From Actinomycetota bacterium (GTDB lineage: Bacteria > Actinomycetota > Thermoleophilia > Solirubrobacterales > Solirubrobacteraceae), in NCBI GenBank assembly GCA_016781085.1, contig JADDQZ010000036.1:1-64000 (forward strand): DNA of 64,000 nucleotides, in the 5' to 3' direction. The position numbers and the translations under genes are program-made. Shown in pieces: positions 47,982-57,900 of the stretch. The notes under the pieces were generated by a model. The model was not told the DNA's origin, ran no database searches, and was given only the letters and a program-made list of their open reading frames with translations. How positions within the stretch are numbered: the first letter of the stretch is position 1; every line of letters begins with the position of its first letter.

Positions 47982-49348
47982 CGGCTGCGCGCCTTGTCGC
48001 CGGAGCGACGTTCGTCGCTGGAAACACCGGTGTCGCTGGATTGGCCCTTGTCGCTGAAAGGCCAGTCCGTGGCCTTGCGCTCCTCGCTGCGGTGACGCTC
48101 GTCATGGACTAGCTGCTCGTCCAACGCCAATCCCTGGTGATGCAGCGTATGGCCCATCCGCTCCTGCTTGGCGCGAAGATACGCCTCGTTGTGCGGGTTG
48201 GGCGCGTGGACGATCGGCACCTGCTCGGAGACGGACAACCCGTAGCCCTCAAGCCCGCGGATCTTCTTCGGATTGTTGGTCAGGATGCGGATCGACGACA
48301 ACCCTAGATCGACGAGGATCTGCGCCCCGATGCCGTAGTCGCGCAGATCTACGGGCAAGCCAAGCTCCAGATTCGCGTCGACGGTGTCCATGCCGCCGTC
48401 TTGGAGGTTGTAGGCCTTGAGCTTGTTGAGCAGTCCGATGCCGCGCCCCTCCTGGGCGAGGTAGAGCAAGACGCCCTCGCCCTCTTCCTCAATCATCGCC
48501 AGTGCCGACTCCATTTGCTCGCCGCAGTCGCAACGCAAGGAGTGAAAGACATCGCCGGTGAGGCACTCGGAGTGCACGCGTACGAGGACATCGCGTTTGC
48601 CGGCGACATCGCCCTTGACCATCGCTACGTGGTGCTTGTCGTCCACCAGCGAGCGGTAGCCGACCACCGTGAAAGTGCCGAAGCCGGTCGGCAGCCGCGT
48701 GGAGACGACGCGTTCGACCAGTCGGTCGTGACGGCGACGATAGGCGATCAGATCGGCGACCGTGACCATCTTGAGTTCGTGCCGCGCGCAGTACGGCTCG
48801 AGATCGTCGATCCGGGCCATCGTGCCGTCGTCGTTCATGATCTCGCAGATCACGCCCGACGGGTTCAGTCCAGCCAGCCGGGCCAAGTCGACCGCGGCTT
48901 CGGTTTGGCCTGTCCGTTCGAGCACGCCGCCGCTTTTGGCCTTCAGTGGAAAGACGTGGCCGGGCTGCACCAGATCGCGCGGCGCGGACTTCGGGTCGAT
49001 CGCGACTTGGATCGTCCTCGCCCGATCGGCCGCCGAGATACCCGTCGTAACGCCTTCGCGAGCTTCGACCGACACCGTGAAAGCGGTTTCGAACGGCGAT
49101 TCGTTCTTGGCCGCCATCAAGTCGAGACCCAGCTCGTCGCAGCGCTCCGTGGTCAAGGCTAGGCAGATCAATCCGCGGCCCTCGCGCGCCATGAAGTTGA
49201 TCGCCTCGGGAGTGGCGAACTGCGCGGCCATCGTGAGATCGCCTTCGTTCTCGCGGTCCTCGTCGTCACAAACCACGACCATCCGCCCGGCGCGGATCTC
49301 TTCGATCGCTTCCTCGATCGACGCGAACACGCGCTGATCGGAGCTCAT
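47978..49348 (-). CDS. ribBA: bifunctional 3,4-dihydroxy-2-butanone-4-phosphate synthase / GTP cyclohydrolase II
   Basis: [58 protein letters not shown]. Confidence 0.97.
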   Translation of the reverse strand: MSSDQRVFASIEEAIEEIRAGRMVVVCDDEDRENEGDLTMAAQFATPEAINFMAREGRGLICLALTTERCDELGLDLMAAKNESPFETAFTVSVEAREGVTTGISAADRARTIQVAIDPKSAPRDLVQPGHVFPLKAKSGGVLERTGQTEAAVDLARLAGLNPSGVICEIMNDDGTMARIDDLEPYCARHELKMVTVADLIAYRRRHDRLVERVVSTRLPTGFGTFTVVGYRSLVDDKHHVAMVKGDVAGKRDVLVRVHSECLTGDVFHSLRCDCGEQMESALAMIEEEGEGVLLYLAQEGRGIGLLNKLKAYNLQDGGMDTVDANLELGLPVDLRDYGIGAQILVDLGLSSIRILTNNPKKIRGLEGYGLSVSEQVPIVHAPNPHNEAYLRAKQERMGHTLHHQGLALDEQLVHDERHRSEERKATDWPFSDKGQSSDTGVSSDERRSGDKARSR

Positions 49349-49935
49349 CGCGTGGCCATCAGCTTTTCCACGTATTTCGCCAGCACATCCACCTCCAGGT
49401 TGACCAGGGTGCCCGGCGCCGCTTGGCCGAGGTTCGTGCGCTCCAGCGTCTCGGGAATCAGCGAGACGTCGAAGCCCGAATCCTGAACCGACGCGACGGT
49501 CAGCGACACTCCGTCGACCGCAATCGAGCCCTTCTCAACCACGTAGCGTAGGAGCGCAGGATCGACGGGCTCGATAGTCAGCACGCGCGCAAAGCCTTCT
49601 TGGCGCGCATCGCGCACATGCGCGGTGCCGTCAACGTGTCCCTGCATGAGGTGGCCGCCGAGGCGATCCTGCGCGCGCAAAGCGAGCTCGAGATTCACGC
49701 GGGAGTCCGGCGCGACGCTTTGTAGCGAAGACCGCCGCAGCGTCTCATGCATGACCTCGGCGCGAAAGGAACCAGCTTGCACTTCGGTAGCCGTAAGGCA
49801 GACCCCGTTGACGGCGACGGAATCGCCGCTTCGGAGCTCCGCGGCGCACTCGGCCCTCACCGTCACGCGAACACCCTCGGCGCTCCCGTCTACGGCTTGA
49901 ACCATGCCCAACTCCTGTACGAGACCCGTGAACAC
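49345..49935 (-). CDS. ribE: riboflavin synthase alpha subunit
   Basis: MFTGLVQELG, GDSVAVNGVCLTAT, GGHLMQGHVDGTA. Confidence 0.96.
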   Translation of the reverse strand: MFTGLVQELGMVQAVDGSAEGVRVTVRAECAAELRSGDSVAVNGVCLTATEVQAGSFRAEVMHETLRRSSLQSVAPDSRVNLELALRAQDRLGGHLMQGHVDGTAHVRDARQEGFARVLTIEPVDPALLRYVVEKGSIAVDGVSLTVASVQDSGFDVSLIPETLERTNLGQAAPGTLVNLEVDVLAKYVEKLMATR

Positions 49936-49973
49936 TTCAGCGAGGCGTGTCTCGGCGGTGCAATTTCATTTCT

Positions 49974-51083
49974 TCACCACTCTTGCAGGCGGGCGATGAG
50001 CAGAACGTCTCCGGCGACTTGGGTGCACTCGAGAGACAGGGCTCGCATGGCCTGCGCGATCTGCTCGGCGCCCGTGCCTTCGAGCGGGTCACGAGCGGCG
50101 GCGCTACCGACGACCAGAGGCGCCATGAACAACCGCATCTCGTCGATTTCGCCGGCATCGAGGAAAGCCCCCGCCAGGCGCGGGCCCCCTTCGAGCAGTA
50201 TCGAGGTGATGTCCGCGCCACCAAGCTGATCGAGCGCCGACTTCACGCGCGCCGGCTCGTTGCCCCCAGTAGCGACGATGATCTCGGCGCCCGCCGCTTC
50301 GAGCGCGTCAGTGGCCGTCCGCGGCGCGGCGCGCGAGACGACGACGGTGAGCGGGAAATCACGAGAGGTCTTCACCAGCGCAGAAGAAAGCGGCAGCCGA
50401 CCTTCCGCATCGAAGACCACGCGCCGCGGCTGACGCGGTGCACCCTCGTAGCGAGCCGTCAGCATGGGGTCGTCGGCGAGCGCCGTCCCGATACCCACGA
50501 CTACCGCGTCGCAATGCCCGCGCCACCGATGAACCAGCGTCCTTGAGTCCTCGCCCGATATCCACTTGGAATCACCGCTGCGAGTCGCAACCTTTCCGTC
50601 CATCGACATCGCGGCTTTGAACATCACCCACGGCCGGCCTGTGCGGGCGTGCTTTCGGAACGGCTGGTTGATGCGCCTGGCGCGGGCAGCGAACTCACCG
50701 TCGGCCACCGTGACCTCGACGCCCTCATCCCGCAGTATCCCGAGCCCACGGCCCGATGCCTTTCCGGTCGGGTCATCCGAAGCAACGACGACGCGAGCGA
50801 TGCCGGCCTCCAGGATCGCATCCGTGCAAGGGGGAGTCCTGCCCTCGTGGCAACAAGGCTCCAGCGACACGTAGATCGTCGCATTGCGGGTGTCGGCGTT
50901 CCCGCACGCGGCGAGAGCTTCCCGCTCGGCGTGCAGACCACCGAGCCGCTCGTGCCAGCCCTCGCCAAGCACTTGTCCGTCCTTCACCACGACGGCGCCG
51001 ACCACCGGGTTAGGGCTGGTGTGGCCGCGTCCACGCTCGGCGAGCTCTATCGCTCGTGCGAGGTGGACTTGGTCGGTCTGCAG
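49974..51083 (-). CDS. ribD: bifunctional pyrimidine deaminase/reductase RibD; start ambiguous (CTG 51083 or TTG 51095)
   Basis: LARAIELAERGRGHTSPNPVVGAVVV, GGLHAEREAL, VSLEPCCHEGRTPPC. Confidence 0.95.
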   Translation of the reverse strand: MQTDQVHLARAIELAERGRGHTSPNPVVGAVVVKDGQVLGEGWHERLGGLHAEREALAACGNADTRNATIYVSLEPCCHEGRTPPCTDAILEAGIARVVVASDDPTGKASGRGLGILRDEGVEVTVADGEFAARARRINQPFRKHARTGRPWVMFKAAMSMDGKVATRSGDSKWISGEDSRTLVHRWRGHCDAVVVGIGTALADDPMLTARYEGAPRQPRRVVFDAEGRLPLSSALVKTSRDFPLTVVVSRAAPRTATDALEAAGAEIIVATGGNEPARVKSALDQLGGADITSILLEGGPRLAGAFLDAGEIDEMRLFMAPLVVGSAAARDPLEGTGAEQIAQAMRALSLECTQVAGDVLLIARLQEW

Positions 51084-51157
51084 GAGAACTCCCAAGGGAT
51101 CATCAGAATACGAGAGCGCGACGGTTAGTTGACCGGGAAAGCATTGACACGCCGCGG

Positions 51158-51397
51158 TTAGGACTTCGGCGCTCGTTGCGACGCCCCCCGAGGTGCCACG
51201 GCGCGCGACCTCCGTGACCACCTGGTAGGTCCCTGCTTCGGCCGCGCCTCCGAGGATGCCCGATATGGGCGCTCACGGCCAGATCTTGTGTTCGCGCCTG
51301 CTTCGCGGATGTAGAGCGCGGTCAAGATGACGACTCCGACGGCTGAAAGCGCCAGCCAACCGGTCACTGCGACGAGGACAAGCGAGCCGAGGTCCAT
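51158..51397 (-). CDS. putative small membrane protein
   Basis: MDLGSLVLVAVTGWLALSAVGVVILTALYI TM segment with basic tail; weak evidence. Confidence 0.4.
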   Translation of the reverse strand: MDLGSLVLVAVTGWLALSAVGVVILTALYIREAGANTRSGRERPYRASSEARPKQGPTRWSRRSRAVAPRGASQRAPKS

Positions 51398-51585
51398 AAT
51401 GATCAAACGCGGCAGCCGCGCTTGAAATTGCAAGTGCACATGGTTTTTTCTGTAGACCCAGCGAAGGCAGATCGACCCCGTGAGGATCAGATTTCGACAA
51501 CGGATCTGCGCGGGGATCTGGATCGATTTTCGGCCTCTGGCCAGGTACACACCCGCTGGCGCGCACGGTACTGTCGCTGGTGGCG

Positions 51586-52641
51586 ATGAAGCTGATAATC
51601 CAGATTCCGTGCCTCGACGAGGAACAGACGCTGCCGGTCACGCTGCGCGACCTCCCGCGAGAAGTTCCCGGCTTTGACGAGGTCGAGTGGCTTGTCGTAG
51701 ACGACGGCTCCACCGATCGCACCGTTGAAGTCGCGCGCGCGCACGGGGTCGAGCACATCGTCCGCCTGACCAACAACAAAGGGTTGGCGAGCGCCTTTCA
51801 AGCAGGCTTGGACGCGGCCTTGAAGCTCGGTGCCGACGTGATCGTTAACACCGACGCCGACAACCAGTACGACGCGCGCGACATACCCAAGCTCCTGGCG
51901 CCAATCCTCGCCGGCGACGCCGACATGGTTGTCGGTGACCGCCAGGTGATGACCATCGAGCACTTCTCGCCGTTGAAGAAGACGCTGCAGCGGACGGGGT
52001 CCTGGGTTGTCCGTCAGGCGTCGTCGACTTCGGTGCCCGACACGACTTCGGGTTTTCGGGCTTACAACCGAGAAGCGGCGATGGCCCTGCAGGTCGTTTC
52101 AAAGTTCACTTACACGCTTGAAACGATCATCCAGGCCGGCAAGCTGTTGGTCGCCGTCGACCACGTCCCGGTCAGGACGAACGACAAGCTGCGCGAGTCG
52201 CGGCTGTTCCCGTCAATGTGGTCCTACGTCCGGCGCAACGGACTGTCGATCTTCCGCATCTACGCGATGTACGAGCCGCTGCGCGTGTTCATGTCGACCG
52301 CTGCGCTGGTCGGGCTGCTCGCTCTCGGGGTGTGGGCACGTTTTCTCTACTTCTTCGTGCAAGGCGACGGCAGCGGTCACGTCCAATCGCTGATCCTCGG
52401 TGCCATGCTGTTCAACGCGGCGATGTTGCTCGCCGCCTTGGGCGTGATCGGAGACCTGCTGTCGGCCCAGCGCACCATGTTGCAGCGCACATTCGAGCGT
52501 GTCCGGCGCGTGGAGCTCGAGCTCGGAGTGCCGCCATCGCATTACGAGCCTGGCGAGCTGTCGAGCGAACGTGCGCCGACCACCGGAGCGCGCGCCGGCG
52601 GACGCGGCCGTACCGAGGAACACGAACCGATTCAGCTTTGA
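51586..52641 (+). CDS. glycosyltransferase family 2 (polyprenyl-phosphate/dolichol-phosphate sugar transferase type)
   Basis: IQIPCLDEEQTLPVTL, VVDDGSTDRTVEVA, NTDADNQYDA; C-terminal TM pair. Confidence 0.93.
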   Translation: MKLIIQIPCLDEEQTLPVTLRDLPREVPGFDEVEWLVVDDGSTDRTVEVARAHGVEHIVRLTNNKGLASAFQAGLDAALKLGADVIVNTDADNQYDARDIPKLLAPILAGDADMVVGDRQVMTIEHFSPLKKTLQRTGSWVVRQASSTSVPDTTSGFRAYNREAAMALQVVSKFTYTLETIIQAGKLLVAVDHVPVRTNDKLRESRLFPSMWSYVRRNGLSIFRIYAMYEPLRVFMSTAALVGLLALGVWARFLYFFVQGDGSGHVQSLILGAMLFNAAMLLAALGVIGDLLSAQRTMLQRTFERVRRVELELGVPPSHYEPGELSSERAPTTGARAGGRGRTEEHEPIQL

Positions 52642-52696
52642 GGGTCCCGCTGTCGCGCTTCTTGCGCCAGTTGCAGTGGGCTGAACAGGAGACTCC

Positions 52697-53323
52697 TTGA
52701 CAACCATCACGCGCGACGCCGAAGGCACGGTCACCGGTAACACGTACGACAAGTACGGATCCACTAACCCGGCCGTCCGGCTGATGATGGAGAACTTCGA
52801 GCGCACGCTCGACGAGCTCTGGGGCAAGGCGTGTCCTTCGTCGATCCTCGACGTTGGCTGCGGTGAGGGTGTGCTCACGCACAAGTGGGCTCAGCGGCTG
52901 GGCGACCGACGGGTCGTCGGGATCGACCTCGAGGACCCGGCGATCCAGCACGAGTGGGTCAAGCGCCAAGCGCGCAATCTCGAGTACCGGATCATGAAGG
53001 CGGAAAGCCTTCCCTTCGCTGAGGGCGAGTTCGGGATGGCGAGCGCCATCGAAGTGCTCGAACACCTGCCAAACCCCGCCCAAACGCTTTCGGAGATGGC
53101 ACGGGTCGCCCGCGGAGGCCATCTGCTCGTGTCCGTACCGCGAGAGCCGCTGTGGCGGGGGCTCAACATGGTGCGCGGGGCTTACGTGAAGGAGCTCGGC
53201 AACACGCCGGGTCACCTCAATCACTGGTCCAGGCGCGGCTTCGTGAACCTCTTGTCCGGCTACGGCGAAGTTGTGGCGACGCGGTCGCCGTTCCCCTGGA
53301 CGATGCTGCTCGTTCGCGTTTGA
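52697..53323 (+). CDS. class I SAM-dependent methyltransferase (TTG start)
   Basis: SILDVGCGEGVLTHKWAQRLG, FGMASAIEVLEHLPNPAQTLSEMARVARGG. Confidence 0.9.
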   Translation: MTTITRDAEGTVTGNTYDKYGSTNPAVRLMMENFERTLDELWGKACPSSILDVGCGEGVLTHKWAQRLGDRRVVGIDLEDPAIQHEWVKRQARNLEYRIMKAESLPFAEGEFGMASAIEVLEHLPNPAQTLSEMARVARGGHLLVSVPREPLWRGLNMVRGAYVKELGNTPGHLNHWSRRGFVNLLSGYGEVVATRSPFPWTMLLVRV

Positions 53324-54687
53324 GCGATACGCGCTCGTACGGGCGCGGCGCTCGCATCCTCTCGATCGGGATCGCGACCACCGGGCTCGTCACTTTCGCT
53401 TACTTCTCGCTGGCCAAGCACGCCCTGACCGGGCCCCAGTACGAGGACGTGACCGTCCTGTGGGCCGTCCTGTTCCTCATCATCGCGATCATCTACCGGC
53501 CGGTGGAGCAGCTGCTTGCGCGGACGATCTCGCGCGACCAGGCCCGCGCCGCGGGCAGCGGTTCGGCGGTCAAAACCGCTTTGACGATCCAGGCGGGCGC
53601 CGGACTGCTCTTCCTGCTGGTTGCCCTGTTGGCACGCGAGCCAATTCGTGATGGCCTGTTCCGGGGCTCCGACGGCCTTTTCTGGATCTTCGTCGTGGCA
53701 GCGCTGGCCTACGCCGCGTCTTACTTCGCGCGCGGATGGCTGGCCGGTAACGGCAAGTTCGGCCACTACGGCGGCTTGGTCTTTCTCGAAGCCTGCTCCC
53801 GCTGCCTGTTCGCTCTGGCGGTCGTCGTAGGTATCGCTCAAGGCCAAGCCGCCGTGGCGCTCGGCATCGCCGCCGCCCCGCTGGTTTCTCTCGTCGTCGT
53901 GCCTTGGGCGCTGCGCCGCCACGAGCTCGCCGTGGCCTCAGCGCAGGCTGCGGGCTCGACGGATGCAGCCGCGCTAGACCTGCCCGACTCCACGGACGCC
54001 TCGGGCGCCGCGGGCGCAGTTGACGCGGCCGCCGATGTTGCGGCTGAGGACCGCAAGGACTCCATCACCTTGCGCGAGGGCGGGAGCTTCGCCGGGGCCG
54101 TGGTGGTGATCATGGCCGCCGAGCAGGCGCTGCTGAACGCCCCGGTGTTGATCGTCGACGCCAGTTCCTCCGATGAGGCGCTCGCGAGCTTTGCTTTCAA
54201 CGTGCTCCTGATCACGCGCGCGCCACTCCAGCTCTTTCAAGCCATCCAAACGACTTTGCTGCCGCACCTGACGGGCCTGGCGGCAACCGACGGCGAGGAG
54301 AACTTCCGCGATGCGCTGCGGGTCACGCTGCTCGCCACGGCCGGCTTCGCCGCCCTCGTGGTGGTGAGCCTGGCCGCGATCGGGCCCTGGGTGATGGAGC
54401 TGCTGTTTCCGCTCAAGGACGAGTCGCTTGAGTACGGCCGCCTCGGGTTGATGCTGATAGGTGCCGGTATGGGATTTCACCTGGCGGCGGGCACGCTCAA
54501 TCAAGCGGCACTCGCTCGTGGCCGAGCGCGGGCAGCGGCGGCGGCGTGGCTGGGGGCCGGCGTCTTGTTCATCGGCTGGCTCGCCATGTCACCGGTCGAC
54601 GACACCATCTTCGCCGTAGAAGCCGGGTACTGCGCCACTACCGCGCTGTTGGCGCTGGCCCTGTGGCACATCGAGAAGTCGGGCTGA
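53320..54687 (+). CDS. polysaccharide biosynthesis / oligosaccharide flippase family membrane protein
   Basis: Many TM segments; TTGA start-stop overlap with the methyltransferase gene. Confidence 0.85.
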   Translation: MSDTRSYGRGARILSIGIATTGLVTFAYFSLAKHALTGPQYEDVTVLWAVLFLIIAIIYRPVEQLLARTISRDQARAAGSGSAVKTALTIQAGAGLLFLLVALLAREPIRDGLFRGSDGLFWIFVVAALAYAASYFARGWLAGNGKFGHYGGLVFLEACSRCLFALAVVVGIAQGQAAVALGIAAAPLVSLVVVPWALRRHELAVASAQAAGSTDAAALDLPDSTDASGAAGAVDAAADVAAEDRKDSITLREGGSFAGAVVVIMAAEQALLNAPVLIVDASSSDEALASFAFNVLLITRAPLQLFQAIQTTLLPHLTGLAATDGEENFRDALRVTLLATAGFAALVVVSLAAIGPWVMELLFPLKDESLEYGRLGLMLIGAGMGFHLAAGTLNQAALARGRARAAAAAWLGAGVLFIGWLAMSPVDDTIFAVEAGYCATTALLALALWHIEKSG

Positions 54688-54730
54688 CCAGCCGGATCAC
54701 GGCCTCAGTGGCTTCGAGCTGATCGACGCT

Positions 54731-55405
54731 TCAGGATGCGGCTTCGGCAGCGGCCTGAGCCAGGCGTCGGACCGCTTCTGCCGGCTCATCCGTCCCGAAG
54801 ACGGCGGATCCGGCGACGAAGAGAGAGGCACCGGCAGTGGCGCAGCTTCCGATCGTCCGAGCGTCGATGCCGCCGTCGACTTCCACCGCCACTCCGGGAC
54901 CCCCAAGCGCTTTGAGGGCCGCCACCCGTCGCTCGGAGCCGGGAATGAAAGGCTGTCCGCCCCACCCCGGGTTGACTGTCATGCACAGCAGCACGTCGAC
55001 GATCGACGCCACGTCTTCGGCCACATCGGGCCGCGTGGCGGGATTAATGGCCAACCCCGCACGACAGCCGGCTTCGCGGATGGCCGACAGCGCGTAGTGG
55101 ACATGCGGGGTCGCTTCGGCGTGAATGGAGATCACATCGGCGCCCGCCTTGGCGAAGTCGGCGATGTGGCGCTCGGGGCGCTCGATCATCAGATGAACGT
55201 CGAGCAAGCCTCCGGCTTCGTGGACCAACCCGGCGAGCGCGTCGACCACCAACGGCCCCATGGTGATCGGCGGAACGAAGTGACCGTCCATCACGTCGAC
55301 GTGGATGACGCGTGCCCCAGCGGCGACGACCTCCTGAACCTGCGCGCCAAGACGCGAGAAATCCGCCGCCAGGATCGACGGAGCGATGCCGCGTAGATCG
55401 CTCAT
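54731..55405 (-). CDS. rpe: ribulose-phosphate 3-epimerase
   Basis: IAPSILAADFSRLGAQV, HVDVMDGHFVPPITMGP, MTVNPGWGGQPFI, EVDGGIDARTI. Confidence 0.97.
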   Translation of the reverse strand: MSDLRGIAPSILAADFSRLGAQVQEVVAAGARVIHVDVMDGHFVPPITMGPLVVDALAGLVHEAGGLLDVHLMIERPERHIADFAKAGADVISIHAEATPHVHYALSAIREAGCRAGLAINPATRPDVAEDVASIVDVLLCMTVNPGWGGQPFIPGSERRVAALKALGGPGVAVEVDGGIDARTIGSCATAGASLFVAGSAVFGTDEPAEAVRRLAQAAAEAAS

Positions 55406-55635
55406 CAGATCGGCTGCAACATCGACACACGGCAGTGATTGCAGGCGTAGAGCTCCGTGCGCGACATCCGCACGATCGTCGAATGCTCTCCGCAATTCGG
55501 GCAGACCGAGCGCAGCTCGAAGCGTTGCATGCAGTTGGCGCAGCGGTAGCGCCCAGGAAGATTCGTGGACCGCAACCACGGCTCATGGCACGCCGGACAG
55601 ACGTCGCCGAGAGCAGACTCGCTTTGCTCGCTCAT
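55405..55635 (-). CDS. small double zinc-ribbon protein
   Basis: CPAC, CANC, CPNC, CNHC motifs; overlaps rpe by 1 nt and rsmB by 4 nt. Confidence 0.8.
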   Translation of the reverse strand: MSEQSESALGDVCPACHEPWLRSTNLPGRYRCANCMQRFELRSVCPNCGEHSTIVRMSRTELYACNHCRVSMLQPI

Positions 55636-56969
55636 GCCGCATCGCTCCGCCGTAGGCGCGCGTAGAAAAAGCCTTCGGTCCCGTCGCGATGCGGCAGCGT
55701 CTGAGCGAATTCGGGCACGCTGGGATGCTCCCAGACCGGCAGGTCAGAGCGCAGCTCGACCGCCTCGAAGTTCCCGTGTTCAGTCAGGAAGCGGCCCACC
55801 AGCAGCTCGTTCTCGTCGGGAGAAATCGTGCACGTGGAATAGACGAGCGTGCCGCCAGGAGCTAGGGCAGCCGCTCCGGCTCGCAAGATCTCGGCTTGAA
55901 TTCGCGACAGTCGCTCCACGTCTTCGAGATCCTTGCGCCAGCGCGCGTCAGGCCGCGATGCCAGCGTCCCGAGATCGCTGCACGGTGGATCGACGAGGAC
56001 GCGATCAAACTGCCCCAGCCCTCCCAGTTCCCTGGCGTCGCCCGTGTTGACCGTGACGCAATCCGCTCCCATCCGCTGCACCGTGCGTGTCAGCGCCTGC
56101 GCTCGCCCTGGGTGGCGCTCGACCGCCAACACTTCGCCCCGGTTCTCCATCAGCGCGGCGATGTGCGTGGTTTTCCCGCCGGGCGCCGCGCACAGGTCGA
56201 GCACCCGCTCCCCCGGGCGCGGCGCAAGTATGCGTGCAACCGCCATGGCGGCGCGCGACTGGGGCATCAGAAGTCCCGACTCCCATTCCGGCCGCGAGAA
56301 CACGTCGAACTGGCCGTCGAGCATGATGCCCTCGGCCAGATCAGGAGCTGGTCGGGCGGTCGGCCCGAAAGCTGCAATGAGCTCCTCGCGTGTGGCGCGC
56401 AGCGTGTTGACCCGGATGGATCCCTCCGCGGGGTGATTGTGAGCCGCCATCAACGCGCGGGCGTCGGTCGGGCCGAGCGCGTCCCACCACATCTGTGCGA
56501 CCCACTCGGGATGCGAGTGACGGAGAGCGGCTTGCTGGGGCGTGGCTTCGGGAAGCTGGGACACCAGCTCGCGGCCTTGCCCGGCCGCTCGGCGCAGCAC
56601 CGCGTTGACCAGTCCGGCTGCCCGCGGGGCTTGCGCCTTGACCAATTCCACGGATTCCCCCACCGCGGCGTGAGCCGGGATCCTGTCCAGCCAGCAGAGT
56701 TGAAACAGGCCAAGGCGCAAGCCGGCGAGCACCGGCGCTTGAAGCTCGTCGACGCGCCGGCCCGCGAACATCTCGATCAAATGGTCGATCGTCTTTTGCC
56801 GCTGGACGGTGCCGTAAGCCAGCTGCATCGCCAGCGCCCGCTCGCGACCCGCGAGCTTGTGCCGCTGTGCTTCGGCGTGCAAGGCGCGGTCCGCCCAGGC
56901 CCCAGCTTCAAAAACACGCCGCACAACGACGTAAGCGCAGGCACGCGCGGGCGAGACGGACGGCGTCAC
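55632..56969 (-). CDS. rsmB: 16S rRNA (cytosine967-C5)-methyltransferase RsmB
   Basis: NusB-like N-terminus; LDLCAAPGGKTTHIAALM, VDPPCSDLGTL, YSTCTISPDENE. Confidence 0.95.
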   Translation of the reverse strand: MTPSVSPARACAYVVVRRVFEAGAWADRALHAEAQRHKLAGRERALAMQLAYGTVQRQKTIDHLIEMFAGRRVDELQAPVLAGLRLGLFQLCWLDRIPAHAAVGESVELVKAQAPRAAGLVNAVLRRAAGQGRELVSQLPEATPQQAALRHSHPEWVAQMWWDALGPTDARALMAAHNHPAEGSIRVNTLRATREELIAAFGPTARPAPDLAEGIMLDGQFDVFSRPEWESGLLMPQSRAAMAVARILAPRPGERVLDLCAAPGGKTTHIAALMENRGEVLAVERHPGRAQALTRTVQRMGADCVTVNTGDARELGGLGQFDRVLVDPPCSDLGTLASRPDARWRKDLEDVERLSRIQAEILRAGAAALAPGGTLVYSTCTISPDENELLVGRFLTEHGNFEAVELRSDLPVWEHPSVPEFAQTLPHRDGTEGFFYARLRRSDAA

Positions 56970-57886
56970 GGTTGCGTAGGCACCGGGCCTTCAAGCCACT
57001 GGACATCCGCGTGACCGCGCAGCCAGTCACCTACCGGCATCGGCTTCCCACCGGGCGGTTGGATGCGCAGCAGGGCAAGGGCCCTATCGGCGCAGCCAAG
57101 GAGCATCAGCCCGTCTCCGACGCGGACCTCGCCGGCCGGAACGGGCGTCTCGTGGATCGCTGCTTCGTGGACGCCTAGAAACGACTCGTCGGGCAGCCGG
57201 AGCCGCGCGCCGATGTGCGGGCGCAGCGCGCGAACCCGGTGGGCCTCGGCTTCGGCGCTGTTTCCGGCATCGAGCAGTCGGTCGCGCGCCTCGACCTTCT
57301 CCGCGTAGGTCACGCCGTCAGATGGCTGCTCACGGTAAGGCGGACGCTCCGACAGCGCCCGCACCAGCAAGCGCCCGCCGAGATCTTGCAACCGCTCGCC
57401 GAGCGTGCCGGCGTCGTCCTCGCCGGAAATTGCCACCTGCTCTTGCAAGCAGACCGGCCCAGCGTCGAGCTCGGCCACCAGACGCATGATCGAGACCCCG
57501 GTGCGCTCGTCGCCGGCCATGATCGCGCGCTCGATCGGAGCCGCCCCGCGCCAGCGCGGCAGCAGCGAAGGGTGCACGTTGACGAGCTCGTACAGCGACA
57601 TGAGCGGCTCTCGAATGAGCACCCCGTAAGCGCACACGCAGAGCGCCTGCGGCTCGGCGCCGGCGATAACTTCTAGCGACTCGGGCGCGTGCAGATCATC
57701 GGGCTGCACGGTCGGCAGCCCGAGCTCGGCGGCGACGGTGGCAACCGGAGGAGGCTGTAAGCGGCGGCCACGGCCACGTGGCCGGTCCGGTCGGGTGACC
57801 ACGAGCTGCGGGCGATGCTCCGAGCGTGCGAGCGTTCGCAGCACCTCCCCCGCGAAGTCCGAAGTGCCTAAAAAGACGGTGCGCAT
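56966..57886 (-). CDS. fmt: methionyl-tRNA formyltransferase
   Basis: VFLGTSDFAGEVLRTL, NVHPSLLPRWRGAAPIERAIMAGDERTGVSIM. Confidence 0.97.
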   Translation of the reverse strand: MRTVFLGTSDFAGEVLRTLARSEHRPQLVVTRPDRPRGRGRRLQPPPVATVAAELGLPTVQPDDLHAPESLEVIAGAEPQALCVCAYGVLIREPLMSLYELVNVHPSLLPRWRGAAPIERAIMAGDERTGVSIMRLVAELDAGPVCLQEQVAISGEDDAGTLGERLQDLGGRLLVRALSERPPYREQPSDGVTYAEKVEARDRLLDAGNSAEAEAHRVRALRPHIGARLRLPDESFLGVHEAAIHETPVPAGEVRVGDGLMLLGCADRALALLRIQPPGGKPMPVGDWLRGHADVQWLEGPVPTQP

Positions 57887-57900
57887 CGCGCGCGGAGCCG

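Noticed and set aside
51084-51580. FMN riboswitch upstream of ribD
   Set aside because: Searched the ribD upstream region for the conserved RFN core blocks and could not identify them; a covariance-model search (Rfam RF00050) would be decisive
55896-57014. 372-aa plus-strand ORF opposite rsmB
   Set aside because: Antisense shadow ORF with no domain features
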